Assembly: GCA_025201365.1 (NCBI GenBank)
Contig: JAIXMF010000002.1
Location: 1,612,001 to 1,676,000, forward strand
Direction: 5' to 3'
Length of the DNA: 64,000 nucleotides
Origin: Syncephalis plumigaleata
Taxonomy: Eukaryota; Zoopagomycota; Zoopagomycetes; Zoopagales; Piptocephalidaceae
Shown: positions 39,822-51,200 of the stretch, piece by piece
How positions within the stretch are numbered: position 1 is the first letter of the stretch
Layout of the letters: each line of letters starts with the position of its first letter
Notes under the pieces: generated by a model
Seen by the model: only the letters and a program-made list of their open reading frames with translations
Database searches by the model: none
Told to the model about the DNA's origin: nothing
Translations under genes and position numbers: made by a program

Positions 39822-42356
39822 TACGAGTATGTCGATTGCTTCGCTAATTAATCGTGAAGAGAATGAACGGGTGGACAATATACTCGACTCTATTAATGCC
39901 TGTTCTGATAGCGAGTCTAGTCAGTTGGATGAACAGAATGAGCCACCCCAATTACCTCATGGATGGACATGCAGTAAACCATTGTGTGAAGTAGATCCGC
40001 CAACCTATGCTACGACCATGACGCGCCAGCCTTCCTCATCATCAGCATCAGCATCAGCATCAGCATCATCGCAGTATTCCTATGATACAATCAATCCTAC
40101 ATCCTCCGTGAATAGTCATCACCCAATGTCATCGAACAATATGTCAGCTACAGTGACAACTCGTGATCTTATCGAACATATGTTAATGGTAAGTAGATCG
40201 GTTTCACCGGGATTCAAGGCTACAATACCAGCTCATATGGGTATGTCAGCACCTGTGGCACCTCCATCCGATACTGCTGCCATCACCACTACCATGACTA
40301 CAGTTACTTGTTGGCATGCTGCAGTGGCTCAGAAATCATACGGTAATGAGAAACGATTCCTATGTCCACCACCGGTGGTACGTGTTCTACGTCATCCTGT
40401 ACATAAAAGTCAACAATCGGACACGGCATCATCTACAAATCATCATAGCAACGATAACTACCCGAGTAATGATGTGCTGATACTGATAACTATAGTAGTA
40501 GTAATAATTATGCTACTGCCATCGATAAGCCACAATTGAGCATGACGGTAATGTGCGAGAATGCAACACGCGCTCTAGTGCAGAAATCGCTATTAGATGA
40601 GAATCATATGGGCAGTTTCAAATATTACACGTTACTGGCACGGAGAAAGCCAAGCAATTCTATCTTAAACTGAAGGTAACGATATTTAGATATTTAGATA
40701 AATAGATAGATTTATTATACTGATGTATGTAAATAGTTGCATGGACATAATTCAATTCCATTTGCTACTTTTGACTCGTCACCAATTGCCATCATTTCTA
40801 AACCATCCAAGAAAACGGTTAAAGCGCGTAACATTTCAAGTAAGTTCATTGATTGGCTTGTTAGTTAGCAAGCATTATTGATGCATTAGCTGTATTCTAA
40901 CCACTATTCTTATTTTTATTATTAGCTTGTATATTCGATGGTAGTAGTGTCTCTTTATTTAGTCGTATTAATTCGCAAACTGTACGTACACGTTACTTGG
41001 ACACGGAAGATGGACGATTATGTGCAAAGAATTCAAGCTGGTCGGCCTTCACCATTGAAATAGTACGCGACGGCATTACACCCATTATCCCATCCTATGC
41101 GGGTATGGCTTCCGCTGCTTCTGCCGCTGCCGCTCGTCTAGGTGTCATTCCCATCACGTATGGTTCGCGTATCGTATTAACGGATAAGGCCACGGGTACT
41201 AGTACAGGTCCACTTATTATTCGTAAGGTGGAGCGTGGTCAGATTGTCGCCGAGGCTCATGGACCAGTTAGTCAAATGCAAAAGGTGGCACTAGAGAATG
41301 TTACGAATGGATCGGGATCGGCAACAACAATACAACCTACGTATTTATGTGCTGGCTATGATGCGAATGTTGTGGCTACTACTACCGATCTTACTGACAC
41401 CACTACCGCCACCACCGATAGTCAACCTCCTAAAACCGAGATTAAATCAAGTCCATTTTTGACATTCAATCGACCACGAATCATTACTGAGACATCCACC
41501 GAGTGTATCGATGACCATTTGTGCTGGACCATTGTTGGACTAGGTAAGCCCATTGATTAACTATTTATCTATTCACTGTCTAACTAATAGAATGTTAATA
41601 TAAATCAATTTAGCCAAGTTCCAGTATACTTTCTGTGAGCAAACTGGTCTAACCGAACAACCCGTATCACCTTGCCCGGAGATTGCCGGTGAACTCACCA
41701 TTAATCTAGAATTGTCACAACCTCGTCTTTACATACCCATTCGACATTGGTACGCTCATGTACGTCATCAACTACAACCGGCACGTGAAGTATGGCTAGG
41801 TAATCTAGGACCATTGCCTGCTCGTGTAGTTCATCCCAGTCATTATTCGTTTACTCATCGACAGGAGACGTCCACTGATATTACCCTCGTCGAGATTATC
41901 CTTCCTGATCCGTCGTTATTGTTGATGGAAAAGAAAAAAGAAGGAGGAGGTCATGCATCATCCAATATAGCAACTACTGTCACTTCTATTCACCATGTCA
42001 ATAGATGTAGTATTAATGCAGCGCAATGGCGTTATCTATCAGCACCGTTGTATTTGGTACGCGCGGATGACGTTATCTACCAGTTAACCGCGCAATCTAA
42101 TGATATTCACATTTATCAAGATGATGAACAATTGATTTGTCGTGTTATATCATCCACTATGAATGATGAGAAGATTACTACTACTAGTAGTAGTAATATG
42201 GCTTATTTCAATTCATCCAGCTCTACTTCAATGGCTCGTCATAAATCTCCTTCTTCTTCCTCTTCATTGCCATTAGCATCAAATGATTCGAATCAATCGA
42301 ATAACTATCGTGGCATAAAACGACCATTATTACCAGGCACTTCCATCATTAGATAA
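39357..42356 (+). CDS. CSL-family transcription factor (CBF1/RBP-J, Su(H), Lag-1)
   Basis: CSL proteins bind GTGRGAA-type DNA; in fungi they act without Notch, for example Cbf11 and Cbf12 in fission yeast. A long Ser/Thr/His-rich N-terminus contains a His tract at 39780-39823. The Rel-like N-domain shows VAQKSYGNEKRFLCPPP, the best single marker. The beta-trefoil domain includes HVTGTEKAKQFYLKLK, ISKPSKKTVKARN, SLFSRINSQTVRTRYL and LIIRKVERGQ. The IPT-like end shows PIRHWYAHVRHQL and VWLGNLGPLPARVV. Introns lie at 40677-40736, 40841-40925 and 41545-41613. Four one-base losses of frame, near 39465, 39597, 40473 and 40611, interrupt an otherwise conserved protein, each in or beside G. The start at 39357 is the first ATG of the frame and is less certain than the rest. 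Confidence 0.82.
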
Positions 42357-42439
42357 GCTTATTTCTTTCTTGCTTTTTATTTGTTGTACTGCTTTTTTCT
42401 TAGTTTAATAAATTTCTACTTCTTTCTTTTATATTAGTG

Positions 42440-42561
42440 CTTATTATACGTGTGGCATGCTAAATAATCAATGCTTCCATCAAATTAGTCTGGTTCAATT
42501 AACGGAACAAGTCAATGCATTTATTAGACCTGTAAATTGTCAACAAATGCTAGACGACTAG
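42440..42561 (+). CDS. Possible terminal exon of a small cysteine-bearing protein
   Basis: After a TATTAG acceptor the frame reads AYYTCGMLNNQCFHQISLVQ, then LTEQVNAFIRPVNCQQMLDD and stop, with three cysteines. It lies just after the CSL stop, and its 5' exons are not evident. It may instead be a remnant. I found no family. It is listed because the region to 45.5 kb contains other pieces of similar character. Confidence 0.2.
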
Positions 42562-42939
42562 TTAGTTGGAGGGACGGTTAGTACGTCTCACATATGGCGG
42601 TGGTCTCAATAGAGGTGTACTAATTGCAGTTCATACAAGGAAGGAAGGACATAGATTCCGCTTTTATATGCTTTGAAATTGGAATGATCTCAGCCATCTA
42701 CTGCACAGCACCACAATTGTAGTATCCTTAATAGATTTACGTAAGCATACGGCGTTAATATACGATAAAGATTTCATCATAGTTGCAAGTGAGTTGTCAT
42801 TATTCTTTTAAAAATTGCATTCTCATATCGATTAAGCAGCATCCTGTTATGACTGTCGTAGCAAATATCTAATAAATGGATAAATGGATGTGTGTTAGAT
42901 GAATGATCATATTATCGTGTGTTACTAGCTTACCATCAA

Positions 42940-43578
42940 CTTTGAAATTGTAAGTATAGCCTATTCCCCATATCTGCTTTAACGCTAGGTGAAAATGTTA
43001 GCATAATACCATTACGAGCAATGTATATTTACCTTGTTCGATGGAAGTACAGCTGCTTTACTCTCCACAGTAAGTATTTCCACATATACGTGTTACTCAG
43101 CTGTGTTGATTTCTTACTGGAGTAATACCATCTGCATACACCTCTACTGACGATACACTGCTTCCTGAATGCCTTGACTTCAAATTCGGTACTAGCAAAG
43201 TAGAATGGCGATTTGCTGTTCTCTTACTATATTATCATTTCAACATGCTGATAATCATTTATTAGTATGCATGTATGTAAAGCGTAGATGTTACTAATCT
43301 ATAGTACCTGATAGGCCTCTCGAATCGTTTTCTCTTCTTTTGTACCAGGTTCCATGCAAGTAATAGTGACATCGGAATTGCCTAATTTCCCTTCCAGGTA
43401 GTCGACATACCCAATTTTCAGGACTTGGTAATTTTAAGATCCTTAATGCCAAACGCGCCTCGTACATCGAGTAATTGTCCGTAATAACGACGCTCCGGTC
43501 CTTCTTTTTCATACCAAGGAAATTCATTATTCCAGCTGATACGGTTGACACCATAAATAGCATGGCCATAATGGCCAT
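42940..43578 (-). CDS. Putative secreted protein, multi-exon (hypothetical)
   Basis: Start at 43578 opens with a signal peptide, MAIMAMLFMVSTVSAG. The mature part begins IMNFLGMKKKDRSVVITDNY and contains QVLKIGYVDYLEGKLGNSDV and TITCMEPGTKEEKTIREAYQ, followed by a GTACTA donor near 43308. Further exons can be read near 43205-43115 (SKSPFYFASTEFEVKAFRKQ), 43065-43030 (VESKAAVLPSNK) and 42990-42945 (IWGIGYTYNFKVDG). Two small losses of frame occur in exon 1, near 43450 and 43470. The layout (signal peptide, short exons, beta-rich opening) recalls the N-lobe of the two kinase-fold proteins, but I see no catalytic-loop segment, so no family is assigned. The 3' end is uncertain. Confidence 0.4.
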
Positions 43579-43757
43579 ATGCTTAATCTTGTATTGAACC
43601 GCATTGTGCAATATCAAAGCGTTAATTCGTCTATGCTTGAAGTCGTACGAGTAAGAGGATGCGAGAGAGAGAGAGAGAGGGGAACGGAAGTATCTAACGT
43701 GGAAAGAAGAAAATGGCCTACAATAGCGTGTCTGCTTTATAGAGAAGGGATATTGTA

Positions 43758-43765
43758 TATTTATA
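43758..43765 (-). promoter_or_regulatory. TATA-like box (TATAAATA) of the putative secreted-protein gene
   Basis: TATAAATA on the minus strand, 180 bases upstream of the start codon at 43578. It is identical to the octamers before the genes at 35791 and about 44.9 kb. Confidence 0.4.
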
Positions 43766-44228
43766 GTTTGCAATTTTCTTTTTCTTCCATACGTACCTAG
43801 GAGGTAGTGTTAAGATACTGCACATGCCCTTCAAACTAAATGGATATATCCAGTGAGTTCAATATACGCCAATTAGTAAATCATCATCGTTCGAACGCTA
43901 ACTCTGGCAATATGTCCACGATGCAACATCCATTAAAACTACGTGGAATACACTTTCTCCATTGCACGATATTTCGGTATAAATTTGTTTGGCATTTCCA
44001 TAATTGGTTCAGGCCATCTGCTCACTTTACCTAGTTTATTTCTATCCATATGTATTCTAGGATCAAGTGTCCGCAGTCTAATCCATCCTATGTCGACTCG
44101 TAATGTTTGTTTGAGATTGATCCAAAAATAGATATCGTTTGCAATATACGCCAATCTAGAGCGGATTTGCATCAACATCTAACATATCACGGCATGAGTG
44201 TTATACGTACAATGAATATATGGCAATG

Positions 44229-44461
44229 AATATTAGCATTTGTATAAGTCTCTTTCATTTATTCGTCATTAATGTGGTAGGTGATTCGCAAAATACAGTG
44301 TTTTTCCATCCAATTAGCGCATTTATCCTTTAACATTTGCAGTTTATTAATAAATAGATTCACACAATTGTTAACACCATTATCACCGTAGAAATGCCAA
44401 TTGACACAGCACAATAATAATAAGTATAATAATTGTGAAATGGAATTAAAAGAAATCTAAA
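44229..44461 (-). CDS. Possible exon of a small cysteine-bearing protein
   Basis: From a TTTTAG acceptor near 44461 the minus strand reads SISQLLYLLLLCCVNWHFYG, then DNGVNNCVNLFINKLQMLKD and KCANWMEKHC, ending in a stop near 44233. The block KCANWMEKHC is nearly repeated on the plus strand at 45361-45396 (NCANWMEKAC). Upstream exons and a start were not found. A further minus-strand piece at 43939-44178 also has coding character but no family. Confidence 0.25.
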
Positions 44462-44765
44462 ACGTAATCCATAGCAATGTTACAATTATTATAATGATTA
44501 CAATAAAAAGATTATACACTAGGATTGAGAGAAATAGGGATTTATTTGATGTGAAAGCAGGAGCGTGAATCTTGTTGTCTTCTCATTTTACATGAGAGCT
44601 TTTCGGCTCGTTGAAATAAACCGCTATCCGGGTCGCGGGAACATGCTGATAAGTACATACAGCGATGTTAATGAAATGTGAACCGAGGACAGCTCAGACT
44701 ACCGGTCTGAGTGAGTTGCTATCAGCCGCTATGTAAATATCTTCACACCTATATACATTATCCAC

Positions 44766-44773
44766 TATAAATA
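44766..44773 (+). promoter_or_regulatory. TATA-like box (TATAAATA)
   Basis: Perfect TATAAATA followed by a C-rich leader, upstream of the small gene at 44.9-45.5 kb. Confidence 0.4.
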
Positions 44774-44919
44774 CGGGTCCTATTTTGTACGAATTGAATA
44801 AACTTATCTTCATCTTCCAGTTCAATCGTCCCTATCATACTCTACTTACACTATCTTATTGTATATCGCGTACACATTGTGCTTGAGCAAATCGAGCAAC
44901 CATAGCTCCCACACTATCA

Positions 44920-45465
44920 ATGAGAAAGTATCCTACTACTTGTCATGATCCCTTACGGTAAGTATACCTCATTACACTTTGATATTTATTACAATATACT
45001 AACTCATTATTCTATCAGATGCACACATCGAAACAATGATTAAGAGGACATGCAAGTTAAAGGATTCGAGTATCGTTTGTGGAATCGGGGTTATGGTTGC
45101 TCGTCTGGATTTCATTCAAATCACCAAATGCCTTCGTAGTGGAACCGATGTTCCAACACACCCTCATCCAAGTGTCGTTGCTTCCAATCATTCAAGACAA
45201 GGAGGACAAGGACATCGAGGAACCAAACAACAAATAACAACTCATCCGCGATGGTTATCGCTATCGCCCCAGTCCTTCCCCAAAAAGGAGGAGGGCTAGG
45301 AAACAGAATACGGGAGTCCTTGTAAGTGTTAACATCATCATTATTTATTCGTAAAAACAGAAGGCTAACTGCGCAAATTGGATGGAAAAAGCCTGTAACA
45401 CGTCTACTGGGAATCAAGTAAACACGCTGTGGCGTTCTGATGAGAACAGCGTGTTATTGGGTTAA
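44920..45465 (+). CDS. Putative small protein with CANWMEK block (hypothetical, broken or incomplete)
   Basis: Three segments look exonic. A short one ends at the GTAAGT donor near 44959. The middle one follows a CAG acceptor near 45019 and reads IETMIKRTCKLKDSSIVCGI then GVMVARLDFIQITKCLRSG, with a stop at 45296-45298. The last follows a CAG acceptor at 45360 and reads KANCANWMEKACNTSTGNQV to a stop at 45463-45465. The middle segment has a stop before its GTAAGT at 45322, so either splicing differs or a frame is lost. Its relation to the minus-strand copy near 44.3 kb suggests an inverted duplication. Function unknown. Confidence 0.3.
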
Positions 45466-45845
45466 TATCACAGACCCGTAATCGTAGGTTCCAGTAAATG
45501 TACCTTTACACTACGATTCTATACTAGCAATATCAAATAAAATAGAATAATTCACGATAGATATAGGGGCTTTATTAAAGAAGCAGTTAAGAGATAGTGG
45601 GGATATTGGAATATTCGTCGAGGAGTTGATTCCTATGATAAACAGATTTCTATTGACCTATTTATACTTGAGGAGGCTGTCAAAGGTGACGGAAAACTAC
45701 TGAAACAATAGACATCATCACACACGCACACAAACATCAATATCATTATTTGAAGTTATCCCCTCACTCTCCTCTTTCATTTTGTAACTAATTACAACTG
45801 CTTTATTGTTCATTACCCATCCATACTCTTACTACACTATTAATA
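45466..45845. other. Intergenic spacer
   Basis: About 380 bases, AT-rich, with a 25-base segment (45537-45561) resembling one at 38379-38403. The second half is rich in CA and CT and should be the promoter of the coiled-coil gene. Confidence 0.4.
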
Positions 45846-48104
45846 ATGACGTGGACAGCTGCATCCGCGCCTTTCTCTGCTATAGGTGTCGCATCTACTT
45901 GGTCACTAGGTGAAGACGTGCGACAAATGGATCTTGAATTCGATACACTCACCAGTACTCATCCTACAAATGTAAACAAACAAACTTCGAAACATCTCGA
46001 TAATCGTGAATCTACTACTTCAAAGCCGTATTCATACCAAAGCATCAGCCACCATAGTGAATACGACAGAGTCAACTCAACCGCCTATTACATCCCGTAA
46101 TAATGACGATATTGCCACGCAGATAGGACGATCGGCGATCATGGAGATGGACCAAGAATTTGCACAACTGCATGAGACACGGTCTGAATCATCGTCACTC
46201 GAATGCAAGCGACACAGCCTAACATGAAAGTAGCCGTCAATTATGAGCTTGAATATAGTAGAACGCAGCAACCCAGTAAGCCAGCATCAAATCAAAAGGG
46301 AAATAATCCATGGTTACAAGATATGGAATCACACGAAATTGATAGACAACTACGAGAGATACTAGATTCTGATTCGGCTATTGATGAATTCTACGCGGAT
46401 GTTGATGCAACAGCGGTAAATAGCAGTGATATGCATATATATAAATATATATATTAACATGTATATTCTATACATATAGGAACAGCGAATACGCCATACT
46501 AATGAGGTGAAACCTACAGCAATACCATCCAGCGTATCAGCAGGTATGTCATAGATAGACATACTATCACTCACAATATGTGCTAATCTTACTTAATGAT
46601 AATACTAGGTAAAGACATGATACAAACATTACAGCTATTATTTACCATTTAACATCAATAGTCGATCATAATGGACAACTTGCAGATAAAGTAAATCTAC
46701 AGTCAAGACAAGCAACTACGAGTAATTATAAACGACCGCATTCTAGTCATACTATACATGATCCACTACGTAATATAATCAATGTAGTACCGGCCAAATT
46801 ACCCACCATCGAGGAAGGTCTATCAATGGATCCCATCATTATGGAAGACAAAAGAGAGGCAACAACAACAACACATCCACTACTAACTGTTTACCAGAAG
46901 TGTAAGCAATGTTTATTCATATACATCTTTTCATTAATGATTAAGCATGATTGATTAGATATACGGTTACTAAAACATCCGATTCTAGGCCAAATGTCAT
47001 GAATGAAACCATTGACGAGTCTGCCCTACCGTATTATCCACATATTAGTCAATTGCCGAAACAAAGTACTACTCTAAGTGAGTACTTGTAATACACGATA
47101 ATCATGAGTAATAACCAGTCATGACTATTAGAGATTGTAAGTGCATTGCATACACTAAAGCAAAGGTTGCAACAAATGGAGAAACAATACGCAGCTGCAT
47201 TAGCAAGAAACGCAGAACTAGAACAAATAGTAGCGAGTAACCAAATAAACATAAATCTACAACCACTGCCACTCCTACAGCATCGTCATTAGAAGAGAAG
47301 AAGAAGTTGACGCAATCACTTGAGACTTGTCAAACACAACTCGCTATCGCCCAATCCAACACGCATAAACAAGCACAACGAGCACAACGTTATAAACAAT
47401 GTGCATTACATTTACGTAATGATCTATTAGAAATCCGTCGAAAAGCAGCCGATGTTCAACATCGTAGCATGGCACAACGACGAGAAATGGATCGAATCAA
47501 CGAGCAACTAGATAAGGCCACAGAACAAATAGGTAAATACCGAGTACAAGTAAGACAACTAGAGAAGACAGTAGCCAGTCAAAAGGAAGAGTTACAATCA
47601 CATACAAAGCAGAATACAAATCAATTGACAGTAGAACAAAAACAACATCAAACCAATACCATATCGAAATCAACATCATTAACAGGTATTAAAGAACTGA
47701 TTAATAGTAAATGAGTAATGTCAATCATTAATGGTGATTATTAACTAGATTCACCAATAAATGAGAATCCTACTACTGAGGCACTCGTAGAAGCGAGAGA
47801 ACAATGTCGCCGTTTACAACGACAATTAGAATACGCCGGTTATCGTATTAGAGAAGTGGAAGAGGAACGTGATACAGCAATTAAACTAGCCAAGGTAATA
47901 TAAACATGAATATTACTAACATATTACTTACATGTACACTAGAAGGACATGAATCAATCCACTAGTATCATCAATAACCATAACAATGATAGAATCTATC
48001 AACAATTGACTAGTATATCTAAACATACACAGAATACATTTAGTAATCATCAACAATTACAAGATACAATTAGCAGTAAGATACAAACAATGGTAAGTCA
48101 TTAA
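45846..48104 (+). CDS. Coiled-coil protein of unknown family
   Basis: Opens MTWTAASAPFSAIGVASTWS, then Ser/Thr/Asn-rich sequence to about residue 220. It holds a helical block (NPWLQDMESHEIDRQLREIL) and, from 47130 on, long heptad-rich coiled coils: LKQRLQQMEKQYAAALARNA, LETCQTQLAIAQSNTHKQAQ, MDRINEQLDKATEQIGKYRV, CRRLQRQLEYAGYRIREVEE. Introns lie near 46418-46478, 46545-46607, 46900-46965, 47690-47750 and 47894-47940. At least three places lose one frame (about 46010, 46204, 47240). The architecture suits a spindle-pole, cytoskeletal or tethering scaffold, but that is inference; I recognise no named family. It ends 170 bases before the stop of the convergent acyltransferase gene. Confidence 0.6.
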
Positions 48105-48275
48105 GTAATTACTAATGCTATCATTAACTAACTTAATGTTTAGTAAATACATACAGATATCTATTAAACATGTAATCATTAGTCTTACCTTCTATTATTT
48201 AATAATCTACATTAAATGATACTAATGTCTTTGTAATATTCTGTATTTATTCTACTAACAATAACAATAATAAGA

Positions 48276-51200
48276 TTATAATTTAGATTTTAGTGATTCC
48301 TCTTCCTCTTCAGATTCACTTATTAGATCATCATGTTGTTGTTGTTGTAAATGAACATCAGGAGAGTGACTAGTTAATGATGCTCATTATCATCAACTGA
48401 TAGTGCAGATGATGATTTGACATTAATTGTGGCTGCAGTTGTCTCCTTACTCTTCTCAGTTCTGCCTGTCCAACTGGATATGCCACTTAATTCGGCTAGT
48501 CGAAGTACACGCGAACTTACTATCAATGTAAATATAATAATAGAAGAGCAATGTATATTTGTGTAAGATATTGCTTTGTTTCATTATTATAACTTACCTG
48601 TGGCATTATCTCGTCTATTCTTGCCCTCTCGTCTAAATTGACTAATACGCTCAACCAGTGACCATAGACGACCTTCTGGTAGTATGCTACCATCCACATG
48701 ACGGGCAGGTACGTAATGTGGATGTAATGCAATACGAGTAGGTTCTTTTGGTGCCATCTTACTACGTCGAATAAGCATTACCTTCTCATCTTGTAGTCGA
48801 TGAAATGCATTCTTTAATGTTTCCTGATTGACTGCCTCCATGTAACTGATATCACCTATCACACATAGTTAATAATGCATTATTAAACACTATTGTTGTC
48901 GTTGTTACCTTGATAATAAAGAGTACGTCCAAAACCTTGTGCTTTCTTAAGGAATATACGTTCCTCAACCCATATCGCACCATCTTCTTCAATGACACCA
49001 GCAGGTAATTGAACTGTATTCGATGTGGGTGCACCCACCGTTGAATGCATCAATCCTTGTGCATCAGCTGCTGGTGTGACCATAGCTACAATAGTAGACT
49101 AACCGCTATTTATTACATGTAGATGACACGGTAATAATGTAGTAATTAGTACATCCATCTATACTAGTATGTATAATATCAATCATCATTACCTGCTAAC
49201 CAGTATGTTTCAATGAATGGCCATATCAAGAAGCAGTAGAAATCTAGTATGATTACTTGATGTTAACATTAACATGTTCGCTTATTGTCATGATTACTTG
49301 CCATAATTCTCTCGACCAATACTACGCTCAATATCGGATAGACCAATGTACTCATCTTCCGTAATGATGACATTCATTTGCTATGTCAATACATAAGTAA
49401 ATATATAGATAACATATATCTATAACTAATAAACTCACCTCCATTGATGCTAATGTCTCCTCGACATTCTCCTCCACTGTACCTGGCTGATAGATGAATT
49501 CATCCTTTAATAGACGTGATAGGAATGCCGCATTATCACGCAATGCATTGTGATGAATACGCTGTGCCGATTTAATACCACCAATCTTTATCTGTACATA
49601 CATCGATGCCGATATAATTGCTAGTATATTGCCATAATAGATTAGTTAGTATCACTGATGATAACACTACAAGTTGTAATAGACAACTACCTTCTGATAA
49701 GAACAAATGAATAACCTATAACAATGGATACTAGTATTAATCTACATTGTATGGTTATCATATTGTGCACACTTACTTGATTACGGAAGAAGCTCAACTC
49801 AAATCGATGATTCGTGTAGAATACAGGTTCTAATATGTCCTTATCCTTTTGTACACTGACTAGTTCACGCATTACTTGAACAGCACTGATATGACATATA
49901 TATATATATATACTTGTTATTACTTGTGTATTAGTTGATAGAATGGTCAATAACTGCTTACCGATCTACAATATCTCCTGTGGACATATTGCCAAAATAG
50001 GCTACACGACCACCCTTACGTATAATGGCACGTCTTAACCAGTTAACACGTCGAATCAACTAAGTAAGTGTATGCATACTGATTAATTGAACAATATCTA
50101 CTAGTAATACAATAACCATTACCTCACTACGACCAACACCCTATATATGAAATCAATCAATCGTGTTAGATATTGTATATCGTTAAATACAAACACTTAC
50201 ACGTCCTCTTAAGGTTAGAATAACCGTTCCCACTACATGATTAAGCGTAATAATAATAATAATAATTAGTATACATGTATTGACACGCTTCCTCTTCACA
50301 TTAATAACTTACCCAATGCAGTAGGCATAATAACTGAACAGCCATTCTTGTATAATGTCAGTATGTGTCATCATCATTGATCTTGTTAATCACTTACTAT
50401 ATCGGATAATACACTGGCTATAAGGTTAGTTGTCATATTATCTAGTATGAATACATAAATATATATAAACTCACCGATATCCAAGAGATCGTAGTAATGT
50501 ATCCTTATCATCAGGTTGACTAGGATCAAATGGACTATATATCAATACGTTAGACATTGATTGTAGATGAATGTAATATTAACACATACGCTCGTCGAAT
50601 AGTTTGCTGTTCAATGTACTCCTTGAGTGAGAATGGTGTGGCAAATCGTACTAATGATCATAGTTAGTATTATATATCTATATGTATATATGTATTATCT
50701 ACCATCTACTCGTCCCCATTTCAGTTGTAATAATTTAGTACTATTAAAGATGCCCTGTAATGATTCTTTCTTCTTAGGTTGACCCAATAATTCATGAGCA
50801 TATGTTTCTGTTTCAATGACCTATAATAATAGTAAGCAATCATCTACTCGTATTAATAATCGTATAACTAGCTAGTTACCCTATCATATCCGATACTCAT
50901 TGGTACAATGATGCAATCATCGGTGCGACCACTTTGTAATCCTTCTAGAATTAACTTTAAAATGCCAAATTTGGGTTGCAATAATTTGCCTAATAATCAT
51001 CATTAGTCATTGTTATCTTATATGACAATAACTTGCCTGTTCTACTACGAGTGCCTTCAATGAAACACTCGATATTATAGCCCTTTTCTAATAGTGTCTA
51101 TATTGATGGTAATAGGAAGGAATAAATACGTTTATGTATAAGTAAATAATTATAACAGCAACTCACCTCAATGTATTCGCGTGCTAGTTCCGTATACATC

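Noticed and set aside
43579-43773. N-terminal extension of the minus-strand secreted protein, starting at 43773
   Set aside because: The extra 65 residues are of low quality, and the internal Met at 43578 opens directly onto a good signal peptide with a TATA box at a plausible distance.
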